From Plantago elongata (Eukaryota > Streptophyta > Magnoliopsida > Lamiales > Plantaginaceae): a stretch of DNA of 64,000 nt. Of the stretch, positions 1-15,462 are shown piece by piece. The notes under the pieces are model-generated. The model saw only the letters and a list, made by a program, of their open reading frames with translations. It was not told where the DNA came from and did no database searches. The DNA is taken from the NCBI GenBank assembly GCA_036897095.1, contig JAYMSP010000013.1, positions 62,001 to 126,000 of the forward strand. The letters are read 5' to 3'. Within the stretch, counting starts at the first letter, position 1; each line of letters opens with the position of its first letter. Position numbers and translations under genes: made by a program.

Positions 1-2326
1 AGGTTGAGAAGGAGATGGGTGGAGCTCAAGGTTTGATTGACTTATCCTTTGGTCCTGAATTGATTCGATGTTACTTGCTTGTTGATTATTTGATCTATGT
101 TCTTTAACGGGTTTTATCCGATAGTATTGTGGTCCTGGTGAGTATAGAAGGGGTAATAGAATTTGTGGGGTTGATATTCTAGCTGGATTCTGTTTTGTAA
201 AGTTGGAGTGGGGTTACTTGGGGGTAATCTGCTTTTCTGTTCAATTTGATTAGCTGATAGATGGATGCATGAGTATTTGGTGGAATGAGGGAACTTTTGT
301 ATATATTAAATGTGAGTTCGATGACACTCTGTGATGGTTATAGTAGCTGGGTTTTGGATTTAGTTGCACAAATTCGGGATAGGGTTTGGGAAGCATTTGA
401 TTTGTCATATTTGATGAATTTGAGTCAAGACATTGAAGTATGATGCAATTTGGTTTTTCATGTCTGATCTGATCTTCTGTGAGGACACTTCATGTATGGG
501 GAATCGAAGTCAGTTGGAATCAGACATGGCGTTTGCTCCTATAAGATGCGAAAACCTTTACCTGAATAACTAATGTTTCAAAGCAGAGAAACATACTATT
601 ATGGACTTTCGAGGGGAGGGATTGGGGAATATACTGAAATTGCTGACTGTAGAATTAGGACAGATTGAATTAAGGAAACCTGGACTGTCTAACATTGTGC
701 ATTATTCGTTAATAATTTATTTAGTTTGCTAATCTTCTTGTATGCATAAAACTTGAGGATCTCGTTTACTTTGAAAGTTGCAAATTTATGTGATATGGTG
801 AATCTGCCGTGATTACAGAAAATAGTATAATCCTAATCCATATCCCCACACTATATCTATATACCACACCTTTTGAATAACAGTTGATGTAACATAGTAT
901 AAAGAATTGATGATCCAGACCATTAATAGGATCCACATTCCAAGTTGAGGAAGTAGATGCACAGATTGATTATTTACTAACACCATTTATTGAAAACGGT
1001 GTTTTTAATTTAGTTGAATAACACAGCTAGCATGTTTCTCCAATCATTAATTCTGTGCTACTGAGTGAGTAACAACATTGTAATGTGTTTTATTTTGCAA
1101 TGGCTTTGACAGATGACTCAGCTGGTTCCTCTGCTACCCAAGCTGAGAAAGAGGAGGTTGATTCTCGCTCAATATATGTGGGGAATGTAAGTTCTTGATC
1201 CCCTCATGTTTAGTCTGTGATTCTATATCATTCCAACTCCATCACTTTAAATGGAGTATAGTCAAAATCCATTTGTGTTTTTATGTGCATTAGTGATAAC
1301 TATTTTCATGTCCGTGAAACATTTTTCTTCCCGTCTGTACCTGAATATTTGGCCATATGTCGTGCAAAATTTTACTGAAGAAACTTGGATACCCACCCTG
1401 TGCTTTACATGGACTGTTTTAAATGTAACTTTAACGTGCCTATACCAAATAATCTTCATTGCTACTAGGCTTGTAGATTTCATGAATTTCTAAATTCATG
1501 CAAGTGACAAAACTGAACATATTTGCTCATAAACCTGCGGGGCCCATAAAGATCTAGTGAAATACCGAAGACATAATTTGCAACAGCCTGAGATAAACTA
1601 GCTCACTTTTGACCGCCATTTTCCTACTTCCACATTTAGATCTAAATACTAATTATATTCTTTTATCAGTGTCTTTGTCATATGGAAAGGTGTAAAATAT
1701 TCCATTGCTGTAGCATATAAGCATTTGTAGACCTTTGAAGCATGTGCTATAATTTCTTCCAATAATACTTTATTCTCTTCAATTACAGGTGGACTATGCA
1801 TGCACACCTGAGGAAGTGCAGCAGCATTTTCAGTCTTGTGGGACTGTAAACCGAGTCACCATTTTAACTGATAAGTTTGGTCAGCCCAAAGGTTTTGCAT
1901 ACGTGGAGTTTGTGGAAACTGAGGCCATTCCGAATGCTCTGCTGTTAAACGAAACAGAGTTGCATGGCCGTCAACTCAAGGTCTGTGAACTTGATTTACT
2001 CTAAAATATGAAGGGAAGGGCCAAGTATGTTTGTGCAATCGTGCTCACTAACTTTGTGATTCTTGCAGGTTTCTGCCAAGAGAACTAATGTCCCTGGAAT
2101 GAAGCAATTCAGAGGAAGACGCCCAAATCCATTTTTTGGATCGAGAAGGGGCTTTATGCCTGGTCCTCCCATGTTCTCTCCATTCGGCTACGGGTAAGCA
2201 TAACCTGATCATTGACTTAACACGCTTCAGTTTGCAACACTGTCGTGGAAACACTGAATAAAACTTCTTGTTATTTGCAGGAGGGTTCCTCGGTTCAGGC
2301 GTCCCATGCGCTACAGGCCATATTGA
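1..2326 (+). CDS. PABN1: Nuclear polyadenylate-binding protein (PABPN1/PABN type), 3' part
   Basis: RNA-binding protein that coats growing poly(A) tails in the nucleus. The 5' end lies outside the window. Visible exons are 1-30 (partial), 1113-1186, 1789-1980, 2069-2193 and 2281-2326 (stop TGA 2324-2326). All junctions are GT-AG and the frame is continuous. The first visible residues (VEKEMGGAQ) belong to the N-terminal acidic/coiled-coil part. A single RRM follows, with RNP2-like SIYVGNVDYA split by an intron and RNP1-like KGFAYVEF. The tail is Arg-rich: [11 protein letters not shown], then [15 protein letters not shown] at the C-terminus, a hallmark of plant PABN proteins. Arabidopsis has several paralogues, so the exact copy number name is uncertain. 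The 3' UTR probably runs to about 2.7 kb. Confidence 0.93.
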
Positions 2327-3481
2327 TGACTATCTTTCCCAGTGGGAATCAATTGTTGTAGCAGTTAAACCATATTTCACTCCAACTTCATGTTTCATTT
2401 ACAAGTACACTATTGAGGCATGCCATGAGAGCCAAGTTAATTTGATAGCTAAATTTGTAACTTTAGTATCTTCTTAATAGCTGTGTCCTGTGTGGAACTT
2501 TTACTACATATAGGCAGGTTGAAAAAGAGATTAAGAATTTGGGCTCTCTTTTACTTATGTGCTTGAATTAGTTACAGAGCCGTGGTTGGGAAATGAGATT
2601 AGCACCATGGTTTGAGTAAAATCATTTTGTTGTTTTGTCTATGTATTTTCTGCCATTCTCTCTTGATTTATGCTAATGTTGTTTTCGGAATGGATGAGCT
2701 TGATGGTACGATTTTAATATGCAGTTATGTTCTCCATTCGGTCTGAATAATTACTAACAACACACACCCTTCAAAATTTTGTTAATAGTAAATGCAAAAC
2801 GTACTTGTGATGTTTCTAGAATGTTTAATTCAGTCGATCGGTACACATGATTGAAATTTTCAGCAATTTCAACTGAAATCTGAAATCAGAATAGAACTTC
2901 AGACATGTATCAAAGTAGATGTAATGATAACTGAGTAATTCAATGTTCGAGTCAGTAAAAAATTTGAAGGTTGGCAAACGTTCGACTCTGATATAATCAA
3001 ATCTTGAAGGGTCAAATAACTGACCCCTGTCATTCGAGGGTTAATTTTGTACGAAACAAAGATTATTGCCAAAATTCAAATTCAGACTAAATTTAAGTGT
3101 TTAAACTTAATCATACAATTTAATCGATAAATAGTATCCCAACTAAAACACGGTTTAAAACTAACGAAATAAAAATGTACCTCGTAATCTCTCTTCCTTT
3201 TTTAATAATATGGTGTATGAACACTCAGATCATTCATTTTAATATCTTAGATTATTTTTTAATAATATGGTATATGAACACTCAGATCATTCATTTTTAA
3301 TATCTTAGATTATATAACAATTATCATTTCGATACTTTAAGTCGTGATTATTCGATTTTATCTCTCACCCATTAATTATTCCTCTAAATCTCTTCCGCTC
3401 AACAGACCCTTCACTCTTTACTCTCTCTTTGGCTCCGCAATACTGCGAATTAGGTTAAATCGAATCGAATCGAATCAATCG
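2327..3481. other. PABN1 3' UTR and spacer before MED31
   Basis: The first ~400 bases are probably PABN1 3' UTR. The rest is AT-rich spacer. A ~58-bp near-identical tandem duplication at about 3198-3314 lies 170 bp upstream of the MED31 start and probably falls within its promoter. No other gene is seen. Confidence 0.6.
3198..3314. repeat. 58-bp tandem duplication upstream of MED31
   Basis: Two adjacent copies of a unit containing AATATGGTGTATGAACACTC and CAGATCATTCATTT, with only a few differences. The high identity suggests a fairly recent duplication. It sits in the likely promoter of the MED31 gene that starts at 3482. Confidence 0.85.
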
Positions 3482-5448
3482 ATGGATTCCAATCCAGAAA
3501 CCCCTATTGAAGAATCGGATCATTCATCACCGTGTGTAATCGTTTCCCTCTATTCTTATTCAATTCGATTAATGTAATGCTTCAATCGTTTGAATTATCG
3601 ATTTCTGTGGATATGTTTGAATGTTGATGAAATTGAATTCATTCCCAGGGAGAAAGTTGTTTATAAGGATCCTGATGATGGCCGTCAGAGGTTCCTGCTC
3701 GAGCTCGAGTTTATCCAGTGCCTCGCCAATCCAACCTATATTCACTGTATGCAGTACCTCACTTGTTACTTGTTTTCGCTTGTTTGTCGCGTCGTAGCAT
3801 ATTTAGTGTAGTTGGAGTAGTAGTATATATTCACTGTATATAGTTGTAATCCATGCTAATTTGTTACTGAATTTTTTTGAGCTTGTTTGTTTTCGTTTTT
3901 CATGTTGTAGCATTTGATTGTATTGAAGAAGGTTTGTTTATGCGAGAAAACATATTTAGTGGAGTAGGAGTAGTATATAATATGTTGTGAAGCTCTGAGC
4001 TTTCAATGTAGCTATATTCACTGTATGTAGTAGCACTCTATGCTTATTTGTCGATATCTTCGAGCTTGTTTGTATTGTGTGTTTTTGTTTGTTGTGTCAT
4101 AGCATTCGAGCCTGTGAGCTTTACATGTAGCTAGTTACCTTCTTGATTAGAGAAACTAGCTGTTGATTTGACTCTGAGATTACTAGATACTTAGATGGTT
4201 ATTTCAAATAGTTGATTCTTTCAGCTTGTTTTTGTATTGCTTATTTTTGGTTGTCGTGTCTAAGCATTTGATTGTATTGAAGAGGGTATATATGCAAGAA
4301 AACATATCTACTGGAGTATTGTGTATATATATGAGGCTGTGAGCTTTAAATGTAGCTAATAACTAGTTACCTGCTTGATTAGAGAAACTAGCTTTTGATT
4401 TGACTCTGCGATGACCAGATACTTAAATGGTTATTTTAAGTGGTTTTGCATGTTGTAAGTTTGCATTTCTTGTTTATACAATATAATGCTTGAATTTTGA
4501 GTAGTTTCTTGGTGGTAGAGGGAGATGCAATTCGAAGTAAAGAATTTATGATTGTGAATTCCAAGGACTCCGGTTAGGTTCTTGATGTTGCGGTGCTTAA
4601 TGTTATAGAGTCTTGGATTAATTTCTGTTTTTAACTTTTGCAGATTTGGCTCAAAACCGTTACTTCGAAGATGAATCATTTATTAACTACCTGAAATATC
4701 TTCAATATTGGCAAAGGCCTGAATATCTGAAGTTCATAATGTGAGTCATAAATCTTCGAGCTCTAATTACTGCCCATTGGTGTGCTTTTTTGTTTTACCT
4801 ATATAGTATGTAAATCTTCGTGCTCTAATTACTGCCCATTGGTATGCTTTTCCGTTTTACCTATCTAGTTTATACAGAGGCATCCGTATGTGTTTTCCAG
4901 CTAGAGAAGAGCACTACTTGATGCATAACATTTTGCATTGTATGAGTTGACTTCTCTTAAATAGAATCCAAATTTATACGGTTATATGTTATCTTACTAG
5001 GTATCCACATTGCTTGTACTTTCTTGAACTCCTCCAAAACAAAAACTTCCGAAATGCTATGGCACATCCAGCGAACAAGGTATTACTCCATATGACCTTA
5101 TTTTGGAGTATTCAGTGAGATCTATTTTATGCCATATTTCTATGCTAATTTTTTCTTGCCTGTTGGTTCAAGGAATTGGCGCACAGACAACAATTTTACT
5201 TTTGGAAGAATCACAGGAACAATCGTTTGAAGCATATACTGCCAAAGCCACCACCTGAGCCTGAAATTGCACCAGCAGCTATTGCTACTCCAGCATTACC
5301 ACCAGCTACAATGAGAGCCGCTTCCCCTTCTATTCCAACCTCATCCACTCAAGCACCGTCTCCAATGCAGTATGGCGGGTTTGGTTCTGGATCTTCTGCA
5401 AGAAGTGAATCAAGAAACAACGCAGTGGATCGAAGAAAGAGAAAGTAG
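3482..5448 (+). CDS. MED31: Mediator complex subunit 31 (MED31/SOH1)
   Basis: Subunit of the middle module of Mediator, which links transcription factors to RNA polymerase II. Exons: 3482-3531, 3649-3746, 4644-4740, 5001-5079 and 5173-5448, giving 600 nt and 199 aa. The conserved MED31 core is complete: RQRFLLELEFIQCLANP, YLAQNRYFEDESFINYLKYL, QYWQRPEYLKFIMYPHCLYF and LELLQNKNFRNAMAHP. The last exon adds a Pro/Ala/Ser-rich tail of about 70 residues ending in a basic RRKRK. Such a tail is usual in plant MED31 and absent from the short fungal form. The ATG is the first in frame and opens an acidic leader (MDSNPETPIEESDH). Intron 2 (~900 bp) is built of degenerate direct repeats, and intron 3 holds a 62-bp tandem duplication. 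Confidence 0.95.
3830..4440. repeat. Degenerate direct repeats filling MED31 intron 2
   Basis: Related segments recur through the intron. A block starting GCATTTGATTGTATTGAAGA occurs at about 3910-4013 and again at 4264-4360. A block with GCTTTACATGTAGCT and TTGATTAGAGAAACTAGCT occurs at about 4107-4207 and 4335-4437. The intron therefore grew by local segmental duplication, not by a recognisable transposon. Confidence 0.7.
4745..4868. repeat. 62-bp tandem duplication in MED31 intron 3
   Basis: Two adjacent copies of a unit containing GCTCTAATTACTGCCCATTG and GTTTTACCTAT. They begin just after the exon-3 donor and differ at a few positions. Confidence 0.85.
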
Positions 5449-8400
5449 TACCATATATCCCATTGCCCCTTTTTTCTATTGTGTAAAGATAGTTCCAAAG
5501 TTATTTTAGTTTCTGATTTTGAAATTTCAATAATTCAAGCAGGAAGGATGGATGAACTCTGCTTGGGAAAATCTATCTTGACGGTCATAATACAGTTCTC
5601 AAGAAGGTAACGTTTACTTGGAACTTTCATGCATATGAACTTATAAAGGCAGTGCAAGAAGTTATATAGATTTTGCAACTAAAATAGAATTATGCGAAAT
5701 GGATAACATGATAGGGAAAAAAACTGTTCTCGTTTTCTCTTTCCCTCAAAATTTTATATAGCTACAATAATTTTAAGCTTTTTGCTGCAGAAGTTGCAAG
5801 TAATTGGCTTGTAACCTCTTGCTTCCTTTCTTTCTTTCTTCCCTTTATTGTAACACATGAGTGTCTGAAACTCACTCTGTCACTACCATTTTAAACTGAA
5901 AGCTCGAGATGAATAATGAATACTCAATGTTAACCATTCATTTAACGAATTTGTCTGGAGAAATAACTGTTGATATCACGAATCAAATGCCTGGTTGACT
6001 AATTTGTGTTATTCTTGATTGCCTGCTACTTCATTTCGTTTATCTATCGTGGTGCCAACTAATGTTCATATCTTTAACTAGTAAAAGTTCCTGTAGCACC
6101 AACCTTGCTGATCAGCATTGTGTTGACTGTTCACTGTCACTTGCACTTCTCACGATATGATCTGCTGAATGGCCAAACCACATTATGATATTGTGACACC
6201 TATTGAGCTCTCCTCTTTTCACGGTCCATTATTTTCATTATAATTTCCGACGGAAGGTCATTTCTTACAAATCCCCTTATTTGCAGGTTCCAGTGACTAT
6301 TTTACATATTGAATGACTTTTCTCAACATCCACCTTCCTGTAAGAATGAAAGAGTGAGCACTGCATCTCTCTAATATGATGGATCTGGAAATGCCCACAA
6401 ATAGTCCTCTCAACACTCAACTGTGGATGGAGCCTCGTTCCGCCTTTTTCTAGGATTGTACTCTTAGACATTTAGAATCTTAGTAAAGTAGCTGGATTTT
6501 CATTTATGGGTTGTTCTGGCTGGCGTCTAGAGTTTCTGTTGTAATTGAAACTAAAACAAGGAGAAGTTCATGTAATTTACAGGAAATGTACCGTAATATA
6601 TAGCATGTACGGAGTATTCACTATCCACAGGGATGGCATGTTACTCGGAGCGTTCAATGCCCCCTGCATACTCGTGTTTGGACACCCGATACATATCCAA
6701 GTCGGCTAATGTGGATAACATAGGTGATGTTTCTGAGACACACTAATAGGACTTTCCTGGATACAACCTGTCCAAGTAACATTTGATTAATGTGTGTTTG
6801 GTCAATTACTTCATTCTATATTTGGATTAGTCCTGTCATCTGTGTTTTCCTGTAACTGGTGATAAGAACAGCTCTTGGACGTGGTGAATCGCCACCTTCA
6901 AGACCTCTTGTTCTTACTTAATTCATATATTAATTTATAGTACTATATAATTGGAAGAAAATAGGAGTATTATAATTGTTGTTGTTGACAAAAACCAGGA
7001 AAAGACGTGTCTTGACCAATTTGATGTCTGTGTTAGCGTTATCTATTCCCTTCTTACTCTTCCGATTTGCTACATCTTCGTGGATCCTTGTCATGGTTTG
7101 GTCGGTGTGTTTTATTTGAATTCCGGTTTTGTTATAATTGTCTTGATCTGATGTTGACTCGTGTTCGGATCGACTTGCCCCGGCCCCGGGAGGACTGTTT
7201 TAGATAATGTTTTGAAAAGAAGCATGAATGATGTATGTTCACATTTGCAATACTTCAAAGTCATGTTTGTTATAATGCTGGAGTGGTGATTTCCTACTTA
7301 AATCAAGTATTTTGTAAACAAAAATTTCAATTTTAATTGAAAAGGATCACGAAAATTCTATACCAATCAGTTCCCAAAAATCTGAATATTTACCCTAGAC
7401 GTGTACACTATCAAGCGAGTTGTAGATTCTACCTGCCAAGCTAATCTAGCGTTCTAAACTTCTCAACTTCTCGGAAACTTGAACATGTGTATGTAAAACA
7501 CCTTTTAAACAATAGTTGGACATTAGCATCTTATTATTTCTTGGATCCATGACAAATTGTTCATCAGTGGCTATTAATGTTTCATTCGTTTAAAGTCCTT
7601 TGCTTTGTCCGTGTGTTACTGACAGTTAACTTAGGGTTTATCATGACCCGAAAAATAAAACATCACATTTATGAAATTGTTAACATTGCAGTTTCGAATG
7701 ACGAAAGGGATGGTAGATTATCGTGCTTGCATCAAAGCAAGATATATGGTATTTACGCAGTGTAAACTTCATGAATACTTGTCCGGATTACTAACAAGTG
7801 TCAAACACAAGTGGAAAATAGAAAATCCACCAAAGTAGAGCATATTCCACCTAGGTCTAGAGTTCAAAATACGTGAACCTTTCCAGTTTAATGAAGGTGT
7901 CATATTTAACTTGTGTCTGACAGACACGAGCAAATGCTTGGAATCCCTCTTTTTGTCCATATTATTAGCCAAGAAAAGCGCTTCAAAGTGGTGATTATAT
8001 CTGCCGGAATATAATTTTATTTTGTGTATGTCACGCTAACAATTTATTCCTCCATGATAGAGAAGAGATATTCCACAAACACGATTTTGTTCACGTTGTC
8101 TATAGTGCTTTAATGTATTTTTAAGCGTGATTCCGAACAACATATAAGAAATATTATAAAATATAACAACATGAATCGTATATATACAAGTGACATGAAA
8201 TTTTTTAGTATTATAAAGATATATGTGCAACGAGAAGATTGTAAAATATCACACTCCATTAAATTTGACAAGTGCATTTTCAATATTGACGCAATACTAC
8301 TTTTAAAAGAGAAAGGGTGATCAAATAGTGTCACGAAAATTTAACAATTGAATGTTAAACACTATCAAGTCTAGTCATTTATCATGTGGAATGCATTAAA

Positions 8401-8870
8401 TATTGTTCCAAACTGGTTGCTTAAATGGCATCACCACGCATTTACATTACTCGTCATTGTCCCCATCCATTGAATCCGATACTTTCCACTTGTGATTGTT
8501 GAATATTATTTTCTATTTTGCACAACAAAATTTGAAAGAATATATTAATTCCAAGCCTCAAAGCTATATGAATATTGAGATGATCATATATTAAAAGAAC
8601 ATTAAAAGATATGACGAATCACTTATAAAAGTGACATAATCTACATGACATGTTTAGTGTTGTGTCTAGTATAAAGTGTTACTACTTATGCATCATTAAA
8701 GATGTACTTTATAGATAAATGGGTAATATTAATCTCCTCCCTTAATCAAATACTAATCAAATACTAAATATTATATCGTCAATCCCACAAAAATAACTTG
8801 ACTATTTTAATATTTCCCACCCCAGAACAAAATGGTCTGAATGGAATACTAATGACCGACATTTATCATA
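5449..8870. other. MED31 3' UTR and gene-free spacer
   Basis: The first few hundred bases are probably 3' UTR. AAG/gtaacg near 5606 and a pyrimidine-rich ctgcag near 5790 could be a UTR intron, but this is weak. The remainder is AT-rich. Short open frames here (for example around 6277-6471 and 6951-7151) show no recognisable domain or plausible coding pattern. No gene called. Confidence 0.5.
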
Positions 8871-8875
8871 TAAAC

Positions 8876-9650
8876 TGTTTCTGAGTTACGAATAAATACA
8901 TCACGAGATTCCCTATAACACGGAGTCAACTAGTAGTGTGATATAACTTTTGAACTAGTAATCTGATGCATCACGAGACTCTCAGTAACGGACAAATACA
9001 TCACGAGATTCCCCATAACACGGAGTCAACTGGTAGTGTGATATAACTTTCGAACTAGTAATCTGATGCATCACGAGATTCTCCGTAATATATGTCAAAT
9101 TGGCAATTTGATGTAAACGTTCAATAGTTGTACGATATGTCACAAGGTTCTCTATAACATCACTTCAACTGGCAGAATGATGTAACATTTTGATACATTA
9201 CAAGATTATTATGACATGTGTTAAACTGGTAGTTCGAGACATCAAAAGATTATGTATAGTTGTTGTTCGACAGTTAATCTGAAACATCACGACATTATGT
9301 GTAACCCATGTTCAACTGGTAGTCCGATGCATAACAAGATTCTATGTAACACCTGTTTAATCGATAGTCCAAGATATCACAAAATTTCCTCTAATAATAG
9401 TTCCAACTGACAGTATGATAAAACAGTTCAACTAGTATTTTGATACATCACAAGGTAAAATCACCGACGCCGATATAAGTTATCGATACATCACAAGATT
9501 CTTTTTAACACCTGTTACATCACGAGATTTTATGTAACACCTGTTCGACAGATAGTCCAATACATCACCAGATTTACCATAACAGCGATTCAACTGCAAG
9601 TCCGATAAAACATTCAACCCTTATTCCAATACATCACATGATATAACTCC
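8876..9650. repeat. Degenerate minisatellite (45-bp core, ~70-bp variants) upstream of GDH2
   Basis: About 15 divergent units, each opening with a variant of GATACATCACGAGATTCT and continuing as GTAACACCTGTTCAACTGG then TAGTCCGATAC. The shortest units are about 45 bp. Others are about 70 bp because they carry an extra GATATAAC...AACTAGTAATCTG half. Two long units at about 8897-8970 and 8998-9070 are almost identical, so part of the array spread by ~100-bp duplication. It ends about 270 bp before the likely GDH2 TATA box. Confidence 0.85.
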
Positions 9651-9921
9651 TGATCGACGAGTGGCATCTTTATTTACTTTATCGGCGGAATCTGATAATA
9701 TTATATTAATATTGCATACCTTAATAGGAAAAGGAAAAAGAGAAGAATTCTTTTGGAGAAAATATACTCCAATTGGAAATTGAGTCACAACACACAGAGA
9801 GCTAAAGCTGGCAAAATTGGTTTCTTTCAATTCATTTCCTTTCCTTTCCTCGGATTGGGGAGGAAAGAAAGAAAGTTTCCTCAGAAGCAATGTACCTTGA
9901 TGCGCCTCCACACATGAACCA

Positions 9922-9931
9922 CTATATATAT
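9922..9931 (+). promoter_or_regulatory. Likely TATA box of GDH2
   Basis: CTATATATAT lies about 135 bp before the GDH2 start codon, a normal distance for a plant TATA box plus a ~100-nt leader. The spacer between is CT- and CAT-rich, as in many plant 5' leaders. Assigned by position only. Confidence 0.55.
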
Positions 9932-10029
9932 GTGCCATTCGATTCCATTACTCTCAGCTCAATATCAAATCAAATCAACCATACATACATACTACTACTC
10001 TTCTTCTTCTTACTCCTATTGACTCTTAA

Positions 10030-13245
<3,216 letters not shown>

Positions 13246-13699
13246 GTAGTGTTGTATAAACCTACTGCTTCACTGATGAGGGCTGTTCTTGTTTTTGTGA
13301 CTGATTGTTTACCTCGTGTTTTGGCATTATGACATACCCATTGGACATGATTGATGTAATGTTACCATAAGCCCTCTATTCTAATGATCTTTCTAGGTTT
13401 GAGTTATATCGCAAATCCATCGCAATTTACCTATCTCTTTGTCTTTATATTGCGCGCAAGTTGCGAAAAATAAGATTATCCTGTGACCTTGACTATTCTG
13501 TGACTTCTCTAAGAAAAGAATTTATATAATTTGCCATGCCCATGCTAAAGCCAGAAAGCAGAATATGGCAGAAGATAAGCTTATTTTACTACAAAATCAT
13601 GGCTTGGTTCCATGTTTCTTATCCCCTTCATAAATCAGAGCTATCAAGAACACAGGAAAGTAGAAAACTCAAGGAACTTTACGCAGAGTTCTTGCAGAA
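13246..13699. other. GDH2 3' UTR and LIL3 promoter/leader
   Basis: A 454-bp gap between two genes on the same strand. The first ~150 bp is likely GDH2 3' UTR and the last ~150 bp the LIL3 leader. The sequence shows no further gene. Confidence 0.6.
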
Positions 13700-15462
13700 A
13701 TGGCATCACTTGGCATAACTGCTTCACTACAAAGAGCTTGCTGCTCTCAACATGTCACCAAGAAAGCGTCGGCTGGGTCTAAACCGGCACGGTCTTTAGG
13801 CACGATGAACGTTGTGACGCCGAGTATTGAAGGCCTAAAAGTTGCAGATAAACAAGAAACATCTCCGTTTGTGATGACAAGCAATGGAAAGGTATCAAGT
13901 GATGAAATCCAGCAACCCAGCAGTGCAGTAGAGCCTTCGGAAAGGAGATTTTCCGACGAGAGATGGAAGAATGGGACGTGGGATCTCAACATGTTTGTGA
14001 AGCAGGGGAGGATGGACTGGGATTCTGTGATTGTGGCAGGTACAAAAATCTCACATTTCGTTCAAGTTATAATATCTTTAGAAACTACTTCCATAAACAT
14101 GGTGCGCATACAAAACATAGTCTGAGCGATATAATTTCATTATGGTTCGAAAGTCGGGTTGGAAAAATAAGAAATAGTCTAGGAAAAGAGCAGTTTTTCT
14201 ATTAGATATAAAAATTCCATTTTTTTATATTAAAACTCACAGACAACGTAAAAACCCACAAACAGTATGCAAAAATTCACAGGCAAAATAAAAATTCATA
14301 GACAATATGTAAAAATTCACAGACACTGAATAAAAATTCATATATCCTAAATAAAAAAAACCACTCTTTGCCTCAACTTTATAGGGAAACAAACACATAA
14401 GAGAGCCAAAGACAGTTACATGAAAAAAAGAGAACTTAGACATACATTCCTAGAAAGTTAATATAGTTTCAAACCTATATTCCAAGTAGGATTGAAGATG
14501 AAGTTCTATGTGATTCAAGAGTGTTAAAAACTATAGTCGGGGCGGGAAGTGTAAACAACAAATAAGTGTATAAAATATATATATTTAACAGAAAGTTAAT
14601 TTCTCTAAGTTGAAGATTGAGTTATATAGTCTTAATCATTTTCCTTCTTCTTACTTTACCTATAATATCTCTGCCCAAAATACCAGCCTATAGGATTAGA
14701 GGAGGGTGAAAAATCTATCGTCATAGTTGGAGAGCAAACCTCGTGTATTTGAGTTATAAACTGTAAAAAAAATGGTCCCGGCGGGGCTCGAACCCGCGAC
14801 CTTCGGCTTGCTCAACGCCATAAGACCAACGCTCTAACCAACTGAGCTACGGGACCTCTTGATAACAATGTTTACGTTAAGTAAAATAAATACTATAATG
14901 CAGTTCATATGTTACTTTTTCCTCATTTGCGATGTACCTTGTAGAAGCAAGGAGGAGAAAATATCTTGAATTGCATCCAGAAGCATCGACTAATGAAGAT
15001 CCAGTCCTATTCAGAAGCTCAATCATACCATGGTGGGCATGGATTGCTCACTCTCATCTCCCCGAGGCCGAGCGTTTAAATGGTAAAATCTTTATTCGAT
15101 AACATTTATTAAATATAAAGAATGATATCATTGGTTGTTTTGTGGCTATCCCTCTTCTTACTAAATACTAGTATATGCTGTGGAGTAATACAATATGTAA
15201 CTTTTTTACAGGTAGAGCTGCAATGCTTGGATTTTTCATGGCCTATGCTGTGGACGGGCTAACCGGGCTGAACGTAGTCGGCCAAACAGGGAACTTCATC
15301 TGTAAGGCCGGGCTGTTATTGACAATCATCGGTGTCTTAGCTTTCCGACGGAAAGAGGACATCGGTAATATAAGAAAGTTGGCTGATGAAGCCACATTTT
15401 ATGACAAACAATGGCGATCATCATGGCAAGATGCAGATGCCAGCAATCCTGCCAAGAAGTAA
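13700..15462 (+). CDS. LIL3: Light-harvesting-like protein LIL3, chloroplastic
   Basis: Thylakoid protein of the extended LHC family. In Arabidopsis, LIL3 anchors geranylgeranyl reductase for chlorophyll and tocopherol synthesis. Exons: 13700-14039, 14945-15082 and 15212-15462, giving 242 aa. Residues 1 to about 40 form a Ser/Ala/Lys-rich chloroplast transit peptide. A conserved soluble part follows ([19 protein letters not shown] and [20 protein letters not shown]). SIIPWWAWI and [20 protein letters not shown] (about 154-173) form the LHC-type helix with the chlorophyll-binding E...NGRAAM motif. A second hydrophobic helix lies at about 190-204. The tail [12 protein letters not shown] is typical of LIL3. 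Intron 1 (905 bp) contains a tRNA gene on the opposite strand. Confidence 0.95.
14773..14856 (-). tRNA. tRNA, probably Ile (anticodon TAT) with a ~10-nt intron
   Basis: Read on the minus strand, a full cloverleaf forms. The acceptor GGTCCCG pairs with CGGGACC, followed by discriminator A. The D arm is GCTC-AGTTGGTTA-GAGC, and the T arm is GCGGG-TTCGAGC-CCCGC. The anticodon stem TTGGT pairs with GCCGA (two G-U type pairs) around loop CTTAT.., giving anticodon TAT if about 10 extra bases (near GCGTTGAGCA) are removed as an intron at the usual position after base 37. Total length is 84. A box and B box are intact. It sits antisense in LIL3 intron 1. The anticodon call is less certain than the gene call. 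Confidence 0.78.

Noticed and set aside
9621-9938. 105-aa minus-strand frame just upstream of GDH2
   Set aside because: It lies in minisatellite and promoter sequence and contains no recognisable motif.
13700-14125. LIL3 first exon read through into the intron
   Set aside because: A good GT donor at 14040 and the exact continuation [10 protein letters not shown] at 14945 show that splicing occurs. The read-through tail has no similarity.
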